64,000 nt of DNA from Bifidobacterium moraviense (lineage in GTDB: Bacteria; Actinomycetota; Actinomycetes; Actinomycetales; Bifidobacteriaceae), in assembly GCF_012932365.1 (NCBI RefSeq), contig NZ_JAAIIH010000008.1:36007-100006 (forward strand), read 5' to 3'. Shown piece after piece: positions 47,145 through 56,800 of this stretch. Under the pieces are notes generated by a model. It did not search any database. It worked only from the letters and a program-made list of their open reading frames with translations, and was not told the origin of the DNA. Position 1 is the first letter of the stretch, and each line of letters opens with the position of its first letter. The translations under genes and the position numbers were made by a program.

Positions 47145-48806
47145 ATGGGGAATGCACAAGTGGGGAACGAACACATGGGGAACGAGCAGGCAGGGAACGG
47201 CCGATTCCGGCGCGTGCGCCCGCCGGCGGTGGCGGGCGCCTTCTACCCGGCGGATCCGCGCGAGGCGACCGCGATGCTGGACGAACAACTGGCCTACGCG
47301 CGCCGGCTGCTGCGCGACCGCGACCGCGGTACGGGCGCGTCCGGCGGTGCGGGCGAACCGGCCCGCGCGAACCTCCGCCCGTGGCCCAAGGCGGTGATCG
47401 TCCCGCACGCCGGCTGGGTCTACTCCGGCACCGCCGCGGCACTCGCCTACGCGCTGCTCGAGGCCGGCCGCGGCACCGTCCGCCGCGTGGTGCTCGTCGG
47501 CCCCACGCACCGCGTGGCCGTGCGCGGCGTGGCGATGAGCACCGCCGACGCCTGGCGCACCCCGCTCGGCACGCTCGCCGTGGACGTGGAGGCCGAACGC
47601 CGCGTGCTGGACGCCGGCAGCACCCGCCTCATCGTCAACGATCCCACCCATGCCCGCGAACATGCGGTGGAGGTGCAGCTCCCGTTCGTCCAGCGCACGC
47701 TCGGCGGCGACGTCTCCATCGTGCCGCTCAACGCCGGCGACGCCACGCCCAAGGAGGTGGGCGACGTGCTGCGCGCCCTGTGGGGAGGCCCCGAGACGGT
47801 GATCGTCATCAGCTCCGACCTTTCGCACTACCACCCCGAGCGCGAGGCCCGCGCGATCGACGACGAGACGATCCGCCGCGTGGGCGCGTTCGACTTCCCG
47901 ATCACGCCGGACCGGGCGTGCGGCGCGTATCCGATCAACGGCCTGCTGGACGTGATCGCCCGCAGCATCGGCGCGGTGGACGGCGACACCGCAGGTGGCG
48001 ATGCCGCAGGCGTCGATGCCGCGGACGGCGCTTCGGCCACCGTCGATCTCGAGTTCCTGGGCTGCTCTACCTCCGGCGACGACGGCGTGGTGGCACTCGC
48101 CGGCGAGGATCGTCCCGCGATGCGCGACCCGGACGAGCGCGTGGTGGGCTACGCGGCGTGGGCGCTGTGGGAGCACGATGCCGACACTGATCCCGGCACT
48201 GACCTCGGCACCAGCCCCCGCCCCGGCACCGACTCCGATGCCGACGCCGCCACCGTGCTGCTGGGCGTGGCCCGCGCGTCCCTGGCCGAGCGGCTCGGCA
48301 TCGCCGCGGACGGACCGTCCGCCGCGGAGCTGATCGCCGCGCATCCGTGGCTGGACCGGCTCGGCGCGAGCTTCGTCACGCTCACCGAAGGCGGGCGACT
48401 GCGCGGCTGCATCGGCTCGATCATCGCGCATCAGTCCCTCGGCCGTGACGTGGCCGAGCACGCCGTGGACGCCGCGATGCGCGACCCGCGCTTCCGTCCC
48501 GTCTCCGCGCAGGAGTATCCGCTGCTGCGCATGGAGGTGTCCGTGCTGGGCGTGCCCGAACTCATGGAGCACGTGCCGTCCCGCGCGGCGCTGGAAGCCG
48601 CGCTGCGCCCCGGCATGGACGGGCTCATCATCGAGGACGCGCACGGGCACGCGGCCACGTTCCTGCCGCAGGTGTGGGACGAGCTGCCCAACCCGCACGC
48701 GTTTGTGGGACATCTGCTGGCCAAGGCGGGTCTGCCCGCCGATCTGGACTGGGACGACGGGCGGATCATCGCGCGGCGATACACTGTTCACGCATATCGG
48801 GAGTAA
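47145..48806 (+). CDS. Fused Memo-like and AMMECR1 protein (AmmeMemoRadiSam system)
   Basis: A 553-residue two-domain protein. Residues 25 to about 345 are the Memo domain: RPPAVAGAFYPADPREA, IVPHAGWVYSGTAAALAY, LVGPTHRVAVRG, NDPTHAREHAVEVQLPFVQ and VIVISSDLSHYHP supply the His and Asp residues of the metal-type site. Residues from about 370 are the AMMECR1 domain with SFVTLTEGGRLRGCIGSI and MRDPRFRPVSAQEYP. Memo and AMMECR1 are conserved from bacteria to humans and are linked to a radical SAM protein in many prokaryotes; their joint reaction is not established. The radical SAM gene follows. The ATG at 47145 follows GAAGAGGCAACG. Confidence 0.9.
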   Translation: MGNAQVGNEHMGNEQAGNGRFRRVRPPAVAGAFYPADPREATAMLDEQLAYARRLLRDRDRGTGASGGAGEPARANLRPWPKAVIVPHAGWVYSGTAAALAYALLEAGRGTVRRVVLVGPTHRVAVRGVAMSTADAWRTPLGTLAVDVEAERRVLDAGSTRLIVNDPTHAREHAVEVQLPFVQRTLGGDVSIVPLNAGDATPKEVGDVLRALWGGPETVIVISSDLSHYHPEREARAIDDETIRRVGAFDFPITPDRACGAYPINGLLDVIARSIGAVDGDTAGGDAAGVDAADGASATVDLEFLGCSTSGDDGVVALAGEDRPAMRDPDERVVGYAAWALWEHDADTDPGTDLGTSPRPGTDSDADAATVLLGVARASLAERLGIAADGPSAAELIAAHPWLDRLGASFVTLTEGGRLRGCIGSIIAHQSLGRDVAEHAVDAAMRDPRFRPVSAQEYPLLRMEVSVLGVPELMEHVPSRAALEAALRPGMDGLIIEDAHGHAATFLPQVWDELPNPHAFVGHLLAKAGLPADLDWDDGRIIARRYTVHAYRE

Positions 48807-48929
48807 CGTTCGGAAGTAGCATGCGGAAGTAACGTTCAACAAGTTCAACAACGACGCACGCGCCGACGGTTCGGCGCGGCGCGTCGGACGGGACCTATCG
48901 GATGAGGACCTCGGACAACGGGAGGTGAC

Positions 48930-50063
48930 ATGGGCACGGAAACGGGAGCGCGGATCATGCATCCGGTGTTCGGCCGCTGGCAGCACCAGCTGGACGACGG
49001 CCGCGCCCAGTGCGACCTGTGCCCGCGCGAATGCAAGCTGCGCGAGGGGCAGCGGGGCTTCTGCTTCGTGCGCTCCAACCACGAGGGGCGCATCGAGCTG
49101 GACACGTACGGCCGCTCGTCCGGATTCGGCCTCGACCCGGTGGAGAAGAAGCCGCTCAACCACTTCCTGCCGGGTTCCTCCGTGCTGAGCTTCGGCACGG
49201 CCGGCTGCAACTCGGCGTGCCGGTTCTGCCAGAACTGGGACCTGTCCAAGGCGCGCAGCTGGGACCGCGTGGCCACCGAGGCCGAGCCCGACGACGTGGC
49301 CGACCTCGCCGTGCGGCATCGCGCGCGGTCCGTGGCGTTCACGTACAACGATCCGATCGTCTTCGCCGAATACGCCATCGACACCGCCGACGCCTGCCGC
49401 GAACGCGGCCTGCACCCCATCGCCGTGACCGCCGGCTACATGAACGCGTGCGCGCGCCCCGAGTTCTACAACGCGATGGACGCCGCGAACATCGACCTCA
49501 AGGGCTTCACCGAGGAGTTCTACCGCAGCGTCACCGGCACGCATCTGCAGGACGTGCTCGACACCATCGAATACGCGGTGAACGAGGCGCGCACCCCTTC
49601 GGGCGAGCGCGTGTGGGTGGAGCTCACCACGCTGCTCATCCCCGGGCGCAACGACGACGACGCGCAGCTGCACGCCGAATGCGCGTGGATCCGCGAGCAC
49701 TGCGGTACGGACGTGCCGCTGCACTTCAGCGCGTTCCACCCCGACTACAAGATGCGCGACGTGCCGCCCACGCCGCTGGCCACGCTGATCCGCGCGCGCG
49801 AGATCGCGTACGCCGAGGGGCTCAGCTACGTGTACACCGGCAACGTGCACTTCCCGGAGGGGGACACCACGTACTGCCCGAATCCGGAGTGCGGTGCGGC
49901 GCTGATCGAGCGCGACTGGTACCGGATCGAGTCCGACCGGCTGGTGCGCGACGATACCGACGATGCCGCGGGCATCGGCGGTGCCACCGGCAACGCGGCC
50001 GCCGACGACGTCCGCACGGCGCACTGCCCCGACTGCGGCACGCCGATCGCCGGCCGCTGGTAG
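48930..50063 (+). CDS. AmmeMemoRadiSam system radical SAM enzyme
   Basis: A 377-residue radical SAM protein. The cluster motif is CNSACRFC (C93, C97, C100), followed by QNWDLSK. The N-terminal segment C28, C31, C35 and C45 (CDLCPRECKL, GFCF) could hold a second metal site. TYNDPIVFAEYA and GYMNACARPEFYN are typical of the PflA-like AmmeMemoRadiSam subfamily. The C terminus is a zinc ribbon with CPNPECG and CPDCG about 55 residues apart. The partner protein with Memo and AMMECR1 domains is encoded 123 bases upstream. The start follows ACGGGAGGTGAC. Confidence 0.92.
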   Translation: MGTETGARIMHPVFGRWQHQLDDGRAQCDLCPRECKLREGQRGFCFVRSNHEGRIELDTYGRSSGFGLDPVEKKPLNHFLPGSSVLSFGTAGCNSACRFCQNWDLSKARSWDRVATEAEPDDVADLAVRHRARSVAFTYNDPIVFAEYAIDTADACRERGLHPIAVTAGYMNACARPEFYNAMDAANIDLKGFTEEFYRSVTGTHLQDVLDTIEYAVNEARTPSGERVWVELTTLLIPGRNDDDAQLHAECAWIREHCGTDVPLHFSAFHPDYKMRDVPPTPLATLIRAREIAYAEGLSYVYTGNVHFPEGDTTYCPNPECGAALIERDWYRIESDRLVRDDTDDAAGIGGATGNAAADDVRTAHCPDCGTPIAGRW

Positions 50064-50084
50064 CCGCCGGCGGTCTGCTGAGTC

Positions 50085-50864
50085 CTACGCGCCGATCGCC
50101 GCGCGCTGCTCCAGGAAGTCCGCGTCCGCCAATGCGCGCACCACGGCGTCCTGCATCGTGGAGGCGAACACGCCCGGCTTCGCGAACGCCCACACCTCGC
50201 CCTCGATGCCGTACGGCGAGAATCCGGTGAACTTGACCAGCGGATTGGAGCCGTCCAGTGCCATGTCCGCGGTGGCAGCGCCCACCACGGCCGTGATGCG
50301 CGCGCTCACCGCGTCCGGGTCGCTGCCGGCGCGTGCGGTGAACGGCACCTTGACCAGCGCCTCGTTGGCGGCCGGCATCTTCTTGAGCTCCTTGGTGTTG
50401 AGCACGGAGTTCGGGATGACGAGCTCGTTGCCGTTGCGCTCGCGGATCACCGTGTGTCGCCACGTGATGTCCTTCACGGTGCCGGTGGCGCTGGCGATGG
50501 TCACCTCGTCGCCGGGCTGGATCACCTTGCCGAGCATCAGCCCGAATCCGCCGATCACGTTGGCGATGGTGTCCTTGAGGCCCAGCGAGATCGCGACGCC
50601 GCCGACGCCGAGGGCCGTGACGATGGTGTTGGGGTTGATGCCGAACACCGGCTGCAGCACCATGCTGATGGCCACGATCCAGATCACCACGCGCACGATG
50701 TTGATGAAGATCGTGGCGGTGGGCACGTCGGTCTTGTCGAGCAGCCGCCGCATCCACCGCTTCACGATGCGGTTGGCGACGAACGCGGCCACCATCACGA
50801 GCACGAAGAACACGAGTTTGCCGGAGTTGGCATGCAGCCACTGCAGGGCGAAGTTGACATCCAT
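50085..50864 (-). CDS. mscS: Small-conductance mechanosensitive channel
   Basis: A 259-residue channel with three membrane segments: LVFFVLVMVAAFVANRIV, TIFINIVRVVIWIVAISMVL and the pore helix. The pore region TIVTALGVGGVAISLGLKDTIANVIGGFGLM is the MscS TM3 pattern of Gly and Ala. The beta domain has VIQPGDEVTIASATGTVKDI and NELVIPNSVL. It opens under membrane tension to release solutes. The ATG at 50864 is chosen because TAGGAT lies 7 bases upstream; the in-frame ATG at 50873 overlaps that hexamer. It is convergent with the radical SAM gene. Confidence 0.93.
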   Translation of the reverse strand: MDVNFALQWLHANSGKLVFFVLVMVAAFVANRIVKRWMRRLLDKTDVPTATIFINIVRVVIWIVAISMVLQPVFGINPNTIVTALGVGGVAISLGLKDTIANVIGGFGLMLGKVIQPGDEVTIASATGTVKDITWRHTVIRERNGNELVIPNSVLNTKELKKMPAANEALVKVPFTARAGSDPDAVSARITAVVGAATADMALDGSNPLVKFTGFSPYGIEGEVWAFAKPGVFASTMQDAVVRALADADFLEQRAAIGA

Positions 50865-51030
50865 GCGGCCCATCCTAGGCGTACCCCGCGTTCGGGAGAG
50901 GCGCGGATGCTGCTCATGCGCTGGGAAGATGCTGGCAATGGGCTGGGAAGCGGTGTCGTCCGTAGACCGCGCAGTCTACAGTGGAAGCGGTGTGAGTAAG
51001 TGCCCCGATCGATGACGATAGGAGGCCGGG

Positions 51031-51978
51031 ATGGACATCTACGAGGGACCTGCCCGTACCGCGGACCGTGCGGACCGTGCGGCGGACCATGCGTCGGACG
51101 CGACGCGGGCGACGCGGCGGACCGTCACGCTGCGCGACGGCGGCGCGATGCCGCTGTTCGGCATGGGCACGTGGCACATGGCCGAGGACCCGTCCAGGCA
51201 TGACGCGGAGGTCGCGGCGCTGCGCGAGGGGCTGGCGCTCGGCGCGCGGCTCATCGACACGGCCGAGCTGTACGCGGACGGCGGCGCGGAGACGCTGGTG
51301 GGGGAGGCGCTGCGCGGCGCCGAGCCTTCAATCCGGCGCGAGGATCTGTTCGTCGTGAGCAAGGTGATGCCGTCGCACGCCGGGCGCACGCACATGCGCG
51401 AGAGCTGCGAGGCGTCGCTGGAGCGGCTCGGCACGGACTATCTGGATCTGTATCTGCTGCACTGGCCCGGTTCGGTGCCGCTGCGGGAGACGGTGGCGTG
51501 CATGGAGGCGCTGCGCTCGGACGGGCTGATCCGCCGCTGGGGCGTCTCCAACTTCGACGTGGCGGACATGGAGGCGCTGTGGCGCGTGCCCGGCGGCGAT
51601 GCCTGCGCGGTCAATCAGGTGCTGTACCACATCGAGTCGCGCGGCACGGAGGTGGCGCTGCGCCCGTGGATGGACGCGCACGGGGTGGCGATGATGGCGT
51701 ATTGTCCGATCGCGCAGGGCGGGCGTCTGGCGTACGGCGTGCTGGACGACCCGACGGTGCGCGGGGTGGCGCGCAGGCACGGCGTGACGCCGGCGCAGGT
51801 GCTGCTGGCGTGGGCGATGCGCGACGGGCGCACCGTGGCGATCCCCAAGGCCGGCACCGTGGAGCACATGCGCCTCAACGTGGCCGCGTCGCGATTGGAG
51901 CTCGACACGCGCGATCTGGCCGAGCTGGACGCCCGGTTCCCCGCGCCGCGCGTCAAGCCGCCGCTCGACTGGCTGTGA
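51031..51978 (+). CDS. Aldo/keto reductase
   Basis: A TIM-barrel NADPH-dependent oxidoreductase of 315 residues. The catalytic tetrad is visible as D76 and Y81 (LIDTAELYADG), K111 (VVSKVMPSH) and H144 (YLLHWPG). The cofactor end has AIPKAGTVEHMRLN, a variant of IPKS. The first 30 residues are a charged extension rich in Asp, Arg and Ala. It would reduce an aldehyde or keto acid; the substrate is unknown. The start follows TAGGAGGCCGGG. Confidence 0.9.
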   Translation: MDIYEGPARTADRADRAADHASDATRATRRTVTLRDGGAMPLFGMGTWHMAEDPSRHDAEVAALREGLALGARLIDTAELYADGGAETLVGEALRGAEPSIRREDLFVVSKVMPSHAGRTHMRESCEASLERLGTDYLDLYLLHWPGSVPLRETVACMEALRSDGLIRRWGVSNFDVADMEALWRVPGGDACAVNQVLYHIESRGTEVALRPWMDAHGVAMMAYCPIAQGGRLAYGVLDDPTVRGVARRHGVTPAQVLLAWAMRDGRTVAIPKAGTVEHMRLNVAASRLELDTRDLAELDARFPAPRVKPPLDWL

Positions 51979-51996
51979 GCTGTCGGAGCGTGAGCG

Positions 51997-52212
51997 CTAC
52001 ATCACCTTCATCACGACGGCGCCGATGCCGAACACGAAGAGGACGAAGCCGCAGATGCGCGCGAACAGCAGCGCGCCGCGGCTCGGATCGGTGTAGGTGT
52101 TGGTGACGCGGCACACCAGATCCCACACCCATTCAGCGGCGAACAGCAGCGCCGACCCCCACAGGGCCAGCACCACGCATGCCACGATGAATCCGATGTC
52201 CCCGCCGGTCAT
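51997..52212 (-). CDS. Small membrane protein, unknown function
   Basis: A 71-residue protein with two membrane segments (IGFIVACVVLALWGSALLFAA and ALLFARICGFVLFVFGIGAVV) joined by a short loop. The start is preceded by AAGGAGC in good position. The family is not recognised. Its size and layout are typical of small helical hairpin membrane proteins. It is convergent with the aldo/keto reductase gene. Confidence 0.65.
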   Translation of the reverse strand: MTGGDIGFIVACVVLALWGSALLFAAEWVWDLVCRVTNTYTDPSRGALLFARICGFVLFVFGIGAVVMKVM

Positions 52213-52356
52213 ATGCCGCTCCTTGCTCCGGGTTGGTGTCCGATTGCGTTGTTGTGTTGTTGCGTTCTGCGCCCATCCTACGCACGCCGCGGGATGGGAG
52301 CGGAATGCGGGACGATGCCGCGGGATGATGCCGCACCGATCGTCAGCCGTCGTCCG

Positions 52357-52764
52357 TCAGCCGAGCAGCGCGACCGCGAGGAGCGCCAGCGTGACGAGCG
52401 GCGGCACGAGCTGCAGCGTGGCCCACTTGCGCCGGTACGGTTCGGCGATGATGGACATGAGCGCCGCGAACGTCATGCACAGCGTGGACGCGGTCATGAG
52501 CGTGGCGGCCACGATCGGCCACGGCTGCGCGCTCGGGATGAGCAGCAGCGCGCCCGCCACGGCCATCGCGGCGAGCATGAGGTTGTAGCGCCCCTGCTGC
52601 CGTGCGGCCTTGAGTGTGGCGCGCGCGTCCTCCGCGGAGGTGATGCCGAAGAAGTCCATCGTGCGCGGCTCCAGCCAGTGCCGCGTCTGCAGCACGTACA
52701 AGCTTGCGTGCTCCGCGCCGGACAGCGCCGCGCCCAGCGCCGCGATGATCATGACAATATGCAT
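52357..52764 (-). CDS. DUF1304-like membrane protein
   Basis: A 135-residue protein with four hydrophobic segments. The N-terminal part, MHIVMIIAALGAALSGAEHA followed by F.GI, and the segment GRYNLMLAAMAVAGALLLI fit the small DUF1304 membrane family, whose role is not known. The ATG at 52764 is chosen since TACACT lies 7 bases upstream and the longer frame has a Pro-rich extension. It is the last gene before the pilus locus and is read in the opposite direction. Confidence 0.7.
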   Translation of the reverse strand: MHIVMIIAALGAALSGAEHASLYVLQTRHWLEPRTMDFFGITSAEDARATLKAARQQGRYNLMLAAMAVAGALLLIPSAQPWPIVAATLMTASTLCMTFAALMSIIAEPYRRKWATLQLVPPLVTLALLAVALLG

Positions 52765-53100
52765 GCGTCCCAGTGTACGGGGGAATGGGGGAGGTTTGGG
52801 GTGTGTGGGCGTGCGGATGGGCGGAGGTGAGGCCATGCGCCTGTGTGATCGTGAATACTAACGTTCGGCATGTGCGATTGTGTGCGTGTTGCGACATTTT
52901 TTTGCCACGGTTTTCATGGCTGCGGTTCGTGTGTCGCCGTGCGTGCATGCCGTCAATCGTTGCCAGCAGTGGGATACTGTCGTCGGGCTGTGCTCGAGGA
53001 GCCTGCGCGCTGGTGCGGGGAGACAGGTGTAAAACGATACACACTGGCCGCGGTCCTGCTGATTTAGGGGGTATAGTAAGGGGTCTAGAAGGTTTTCGAA
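52765..53100. other. Upstream region of the pilus locus
   Basis: No gene seen. It contains a run of seven T near 52899 and a TATAGT element at 53072-53077, 23 bases before the first start codon, that may be the pilus -10. No good -35 is evident. AGAAGG at about 53088 is the ribosome binding site. Confidence 0.5.
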
Positions 53101-53871
53101 ATGTGGGATGAGACTCGTATGTCCAACAGCAGAGAGAGCGGCAAGGGCGCGGCGCGACGGCCGGCGCGTTGTGCGATGCGAAGGCTGACCGCTGCAGTTT
53201 CCGCCGTCGTGATGCTCGTCACCTTCGGGGTGGCGGCCGGTGCGTTTGCCGACGACGTTGTAGGCACCCCCGAACTAACCCCCGATGTGACGGTCAATGC
53301 GCAATCAAGCATCTCACCGAACATCACCTCGTCGGCCCCCGCGCAGGAAACCACCACGGTCCCGACCCCTCCCGCCGAGCTGTCCTCCGCCGATGCGTCC
53401 GCGTCCAATGCCGCATCGTCTCCCACTGCCGACACCGCAGCAACCCAGCCCGCCCCCGCAGCCGTCGCCGCCGCCAACTGCTCCGCCGTCACCACCTGGA
53501 CCGAGCTGAAGGAATGTGTGGAAGGTGCGACTGCAGACGCCACCGTGACCATCACTGCGTCGGTGACCGACGTCCCGTCCGACGTCAGCATCATCGTGCC
53601 GAGCCATAAGATCACTATTGTCACGGCCATTCCTGCGAATACGGACGGTACTGTGCCGGCCGCCATCCGGCCTGCCGGCAACGTCACCGGCGATTCCCTG
53701 TTCATCATCAATCAGGGCGCCAGTCTCGCCATCGGCAGCGATGCGAACGACAAGTTCGCCTACTCCGGCACCGCCGCCGCCGTTGCCGTCCGGCGCTTTG
53801 CCACGGTGAACAATGGCGGTGTTCTCACCGTCAACGCCGGCACGTTCGAATACATCACGGTGGGTGGATAA
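53101..53871 (+). pseudogene. Large pilus adhesin, N-terminal fragment before a frameshift
   Basis: The first 256 residues of a large surface protein. A signal peptide is visible (RRLTAAVSAVVMLVTFGVAAGAFA), followed by a Ser/Thr/Ala/Pro-rich linker and the start of a beta-helix region. The frame ends at TAA 53869 immediately after GTFEYITVGG. The next frame continues the same repeat (GGVLTVNAGTF before, GGTVTVNAGMF after), so the two are one gene split by a single-base change. Removing one G from GGG at 53862-53864 would restore the frame. The start could also be the ATG at 53119. Sequencing error, true mutation and phase switching are all possible. Confidence 0.8.
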
Positions 53872-56800
53872 GGGTGCGCTTGCGCTCAGCTATGGTGGTA
53901 CCGTCACCGTCAATGCGGGCATGTTCCAGAACATCGTGACCACGTACGGCGATGGCTCGCAGGGCGGCGCCATCATCCATCAGGAGACTGGCGGCACTAT
54001 CGTTATCAACGGCGGCACGTTCCAGAACAATAAGGGTACGCGAGGAACCGTGCTGTACGTATATGACGGCGACATCTCCAAGGTCGAGATCCACGGCGGT
54101 CAGTTCCTCAACAACAAGTCGAACATGGCCGGCGGCGTCATCATGCAGAACGCGGCGAAGGGCACCATGATCATTGACGCCCAATCCGGCAATATCCCGC
54201 TGTTTTCCGGGAATGCATCCGGCAATGCGGGTAATTCCAAAGGCGGAGCCATCCACAACAACGGCAAGCTGACGGTCAGTGCCGGTACGTTCCAGAACAA
54301 CACCGCCTACGGGATTGGTGGCGGCGCCATCTCACAGGATGGGGGTTCCACCACCATCGTTCCCGCCGATGGCCAGACGGTCACGTTCCAAGGCAATGCG
54401 CACAATGTGCGTGACGCCGATGGCAATCCAGCGCAATGCAACACCACGAGCGGCGAGGCGGATGCCTGTTGGGGCAACAACTGGAAGGCGGGCGGTGGCG
54501 CGATCTACGTGACCGCGGGTCAGCTCAACGTGCAGGGCAAGGTTACGTTCAACGGCAACTACACGCGCACTTGGGGATACATGGACGGCGGTGGCGCCAT
54601 CTACGTCAAGGGTGTGTTCTGGCTCCAGAACGATGCCAAGGGCAACAAGCCGCTGTTCGAGAACAACTACGCCGGCGTCGAGCAGCGTGAAACCAATACT
54701 GCGGATGGCACGGTGAAGACCGCGTTCCGCGGCAGCGCCGGTGGCGCGATCTTCCTGCAGGAAGGCAGCGTCGACAACAAGAAAACAGACGAGACTCAAA
54801 AGTACTCGTCCCGCGCGTACATCATGGGCGGCGAGTTCAGGAACAACACATCTGGCTATCTGGGTGGCGCTGTCTACACTGAGGCCGGCACCTTGACTTA
54901 CATTGCCAAGGCCGTGGCGACGGGCAATGTCGCTGGCCACTTCGGCGGCGGACTGTGGCTGTGCCCGTCCGGTACCGGCACTGCGTCCAAGGGCGGCAAC
55001 ATCGCGTTGTTCGACAATAAGGTGGACAAGTCCATCGACCTGAACAATGAAGCAAATCGTTCCCCGTATCCGAATGACAAGCCGTTTACTGGTGATGCAC
55101 TGGTAAGTTGGGATAACGGTGGCAGCGATAAGCAGTATGGTACGGTAAACGGAACCGGTACGGAGGCCGGCGACGACTTTGCCATCATGAACCCGATGTG
55201 GAAGGGCGAGATCGGAAGTACCAATTTCCAGCTGATGAACACGTGGTTCACCGATCGCACCAAGACGGTTGTGGATTGGTATTACGATGGCACGCCACTC
55301 AAGTCGGCCAGCGGCTTCCAGGATTATTTCCAGGATCCCGAGATCCAGTCCAAGGGCGGATGGCACGGTCACTATACCAATCCTGAGGGCAACGACGGCG
55401 GTGGCACCAACCTTGCCGTGACGATGACCGGTGACCGGTTCAGCGAAACAGGCAGCAGCAATGAGAAGATCCCGGATGATGAGTACACGGATCATGTCCG
55501 CACTCTGAATCTGACGCGTAAGGCATCGAGCGATAATAAGGGCGTTTTTACCACCGGCATCGCTCTCAAGGCCCAGAAGGCCGACGGCATGTCTGACGAG
55601 GAGTGGGCCGCCGCCAAGGATGGTGCGCTCAACAGCGCGTCCGTGGTGCTCACCGGCAATGCCGCGCGTCTGTCCGGCGGCGCGTTCGCCACCAACGGCG
55701 ACGTGAAGTTCTCCACCCCGTACACGGCTTCGTGGTCGAAGGTGGACAACAACACCACTAACCCGGCTCCGCTTGCGGGTTCCGAGTGGACGCTGAGCAC
55801 CACGGGGACCGGTGTTTCGGAGGATGCAGCTCGTAAGAATACTGAACTGGGCGGCCCGTTCAACACCGACTTCTACCCGACGATCTGCCCGACGGACAAG
55901 GACGGCAATCTCGTCGGCACCGGCTACGCGGATGGCGCCTGCTGGGAGGAGACCGTCGAGACGAAGGACGGCACGACAACCGTCACCCGCACGGCCATCG
56001 TCAAGGACAACATCGCCAACGACTCCAATGCCGGCAACGACTACGCGTACGCCGGCTTCGACAACAACCCGGTCGGCGGCGGCTTCGACATCAACAATCT
56101 GGCCAACGGCACGTATACGTTGACCGAGCGCAAGGCTCCGACCGGCTATCAGCTCGATAGCACGCAACACACGTTCAAGGTGAACAATGCGCAGGCGAAG
56201 TGGAACAACGCTCAGGGACGATCCACAGAGAACGTCGACATCGACATCGTCAACACGCCGCTTCCCGGTGTGTCATGGTCGAAGGTCGACGCAGACAACA
56301 GTGGTGTGCTGGTCGGCGGTTCCGAGTGGACCGTGACGAAGCTTGACGATCAAGGCCGACCGATTGATCATACCGCACGTACCGTAACCGACTGCGTCGA
56401 TCCGTCGAATGATACCAAGGCCACGCCGTGCGCCGATGGCACCAGTACGACCAAGACCTACGCCGATACCAACGGTGCGGTTGGCGTTTTCTCCATCAAA
56501 CTCGACGAAGTCGGCACCTATCAGTTGAAGGAAATCGTCGTGCCTGATGGCTATTGGCATCCCGAGGCATCGACAACGTATCAGTTCACCATCACATCAA
56601 CTGACAAAGCCGACGCCAAGGTGGCTGTGTACCCGACCGACGGCTCCTCCAACCCGTTGCCAAGCAACAACATCCCGAACAAGCGCACGCAGGTGGCGTG
56701 GAGCAAGGTGGCTGCGGACAACCCTGACGGTGATCCGCTCTCGGGCGCCGAGTGGGAGATCTCCGGTCCGTATGACTCCGCCGGTAAAACGATCAGCGGC

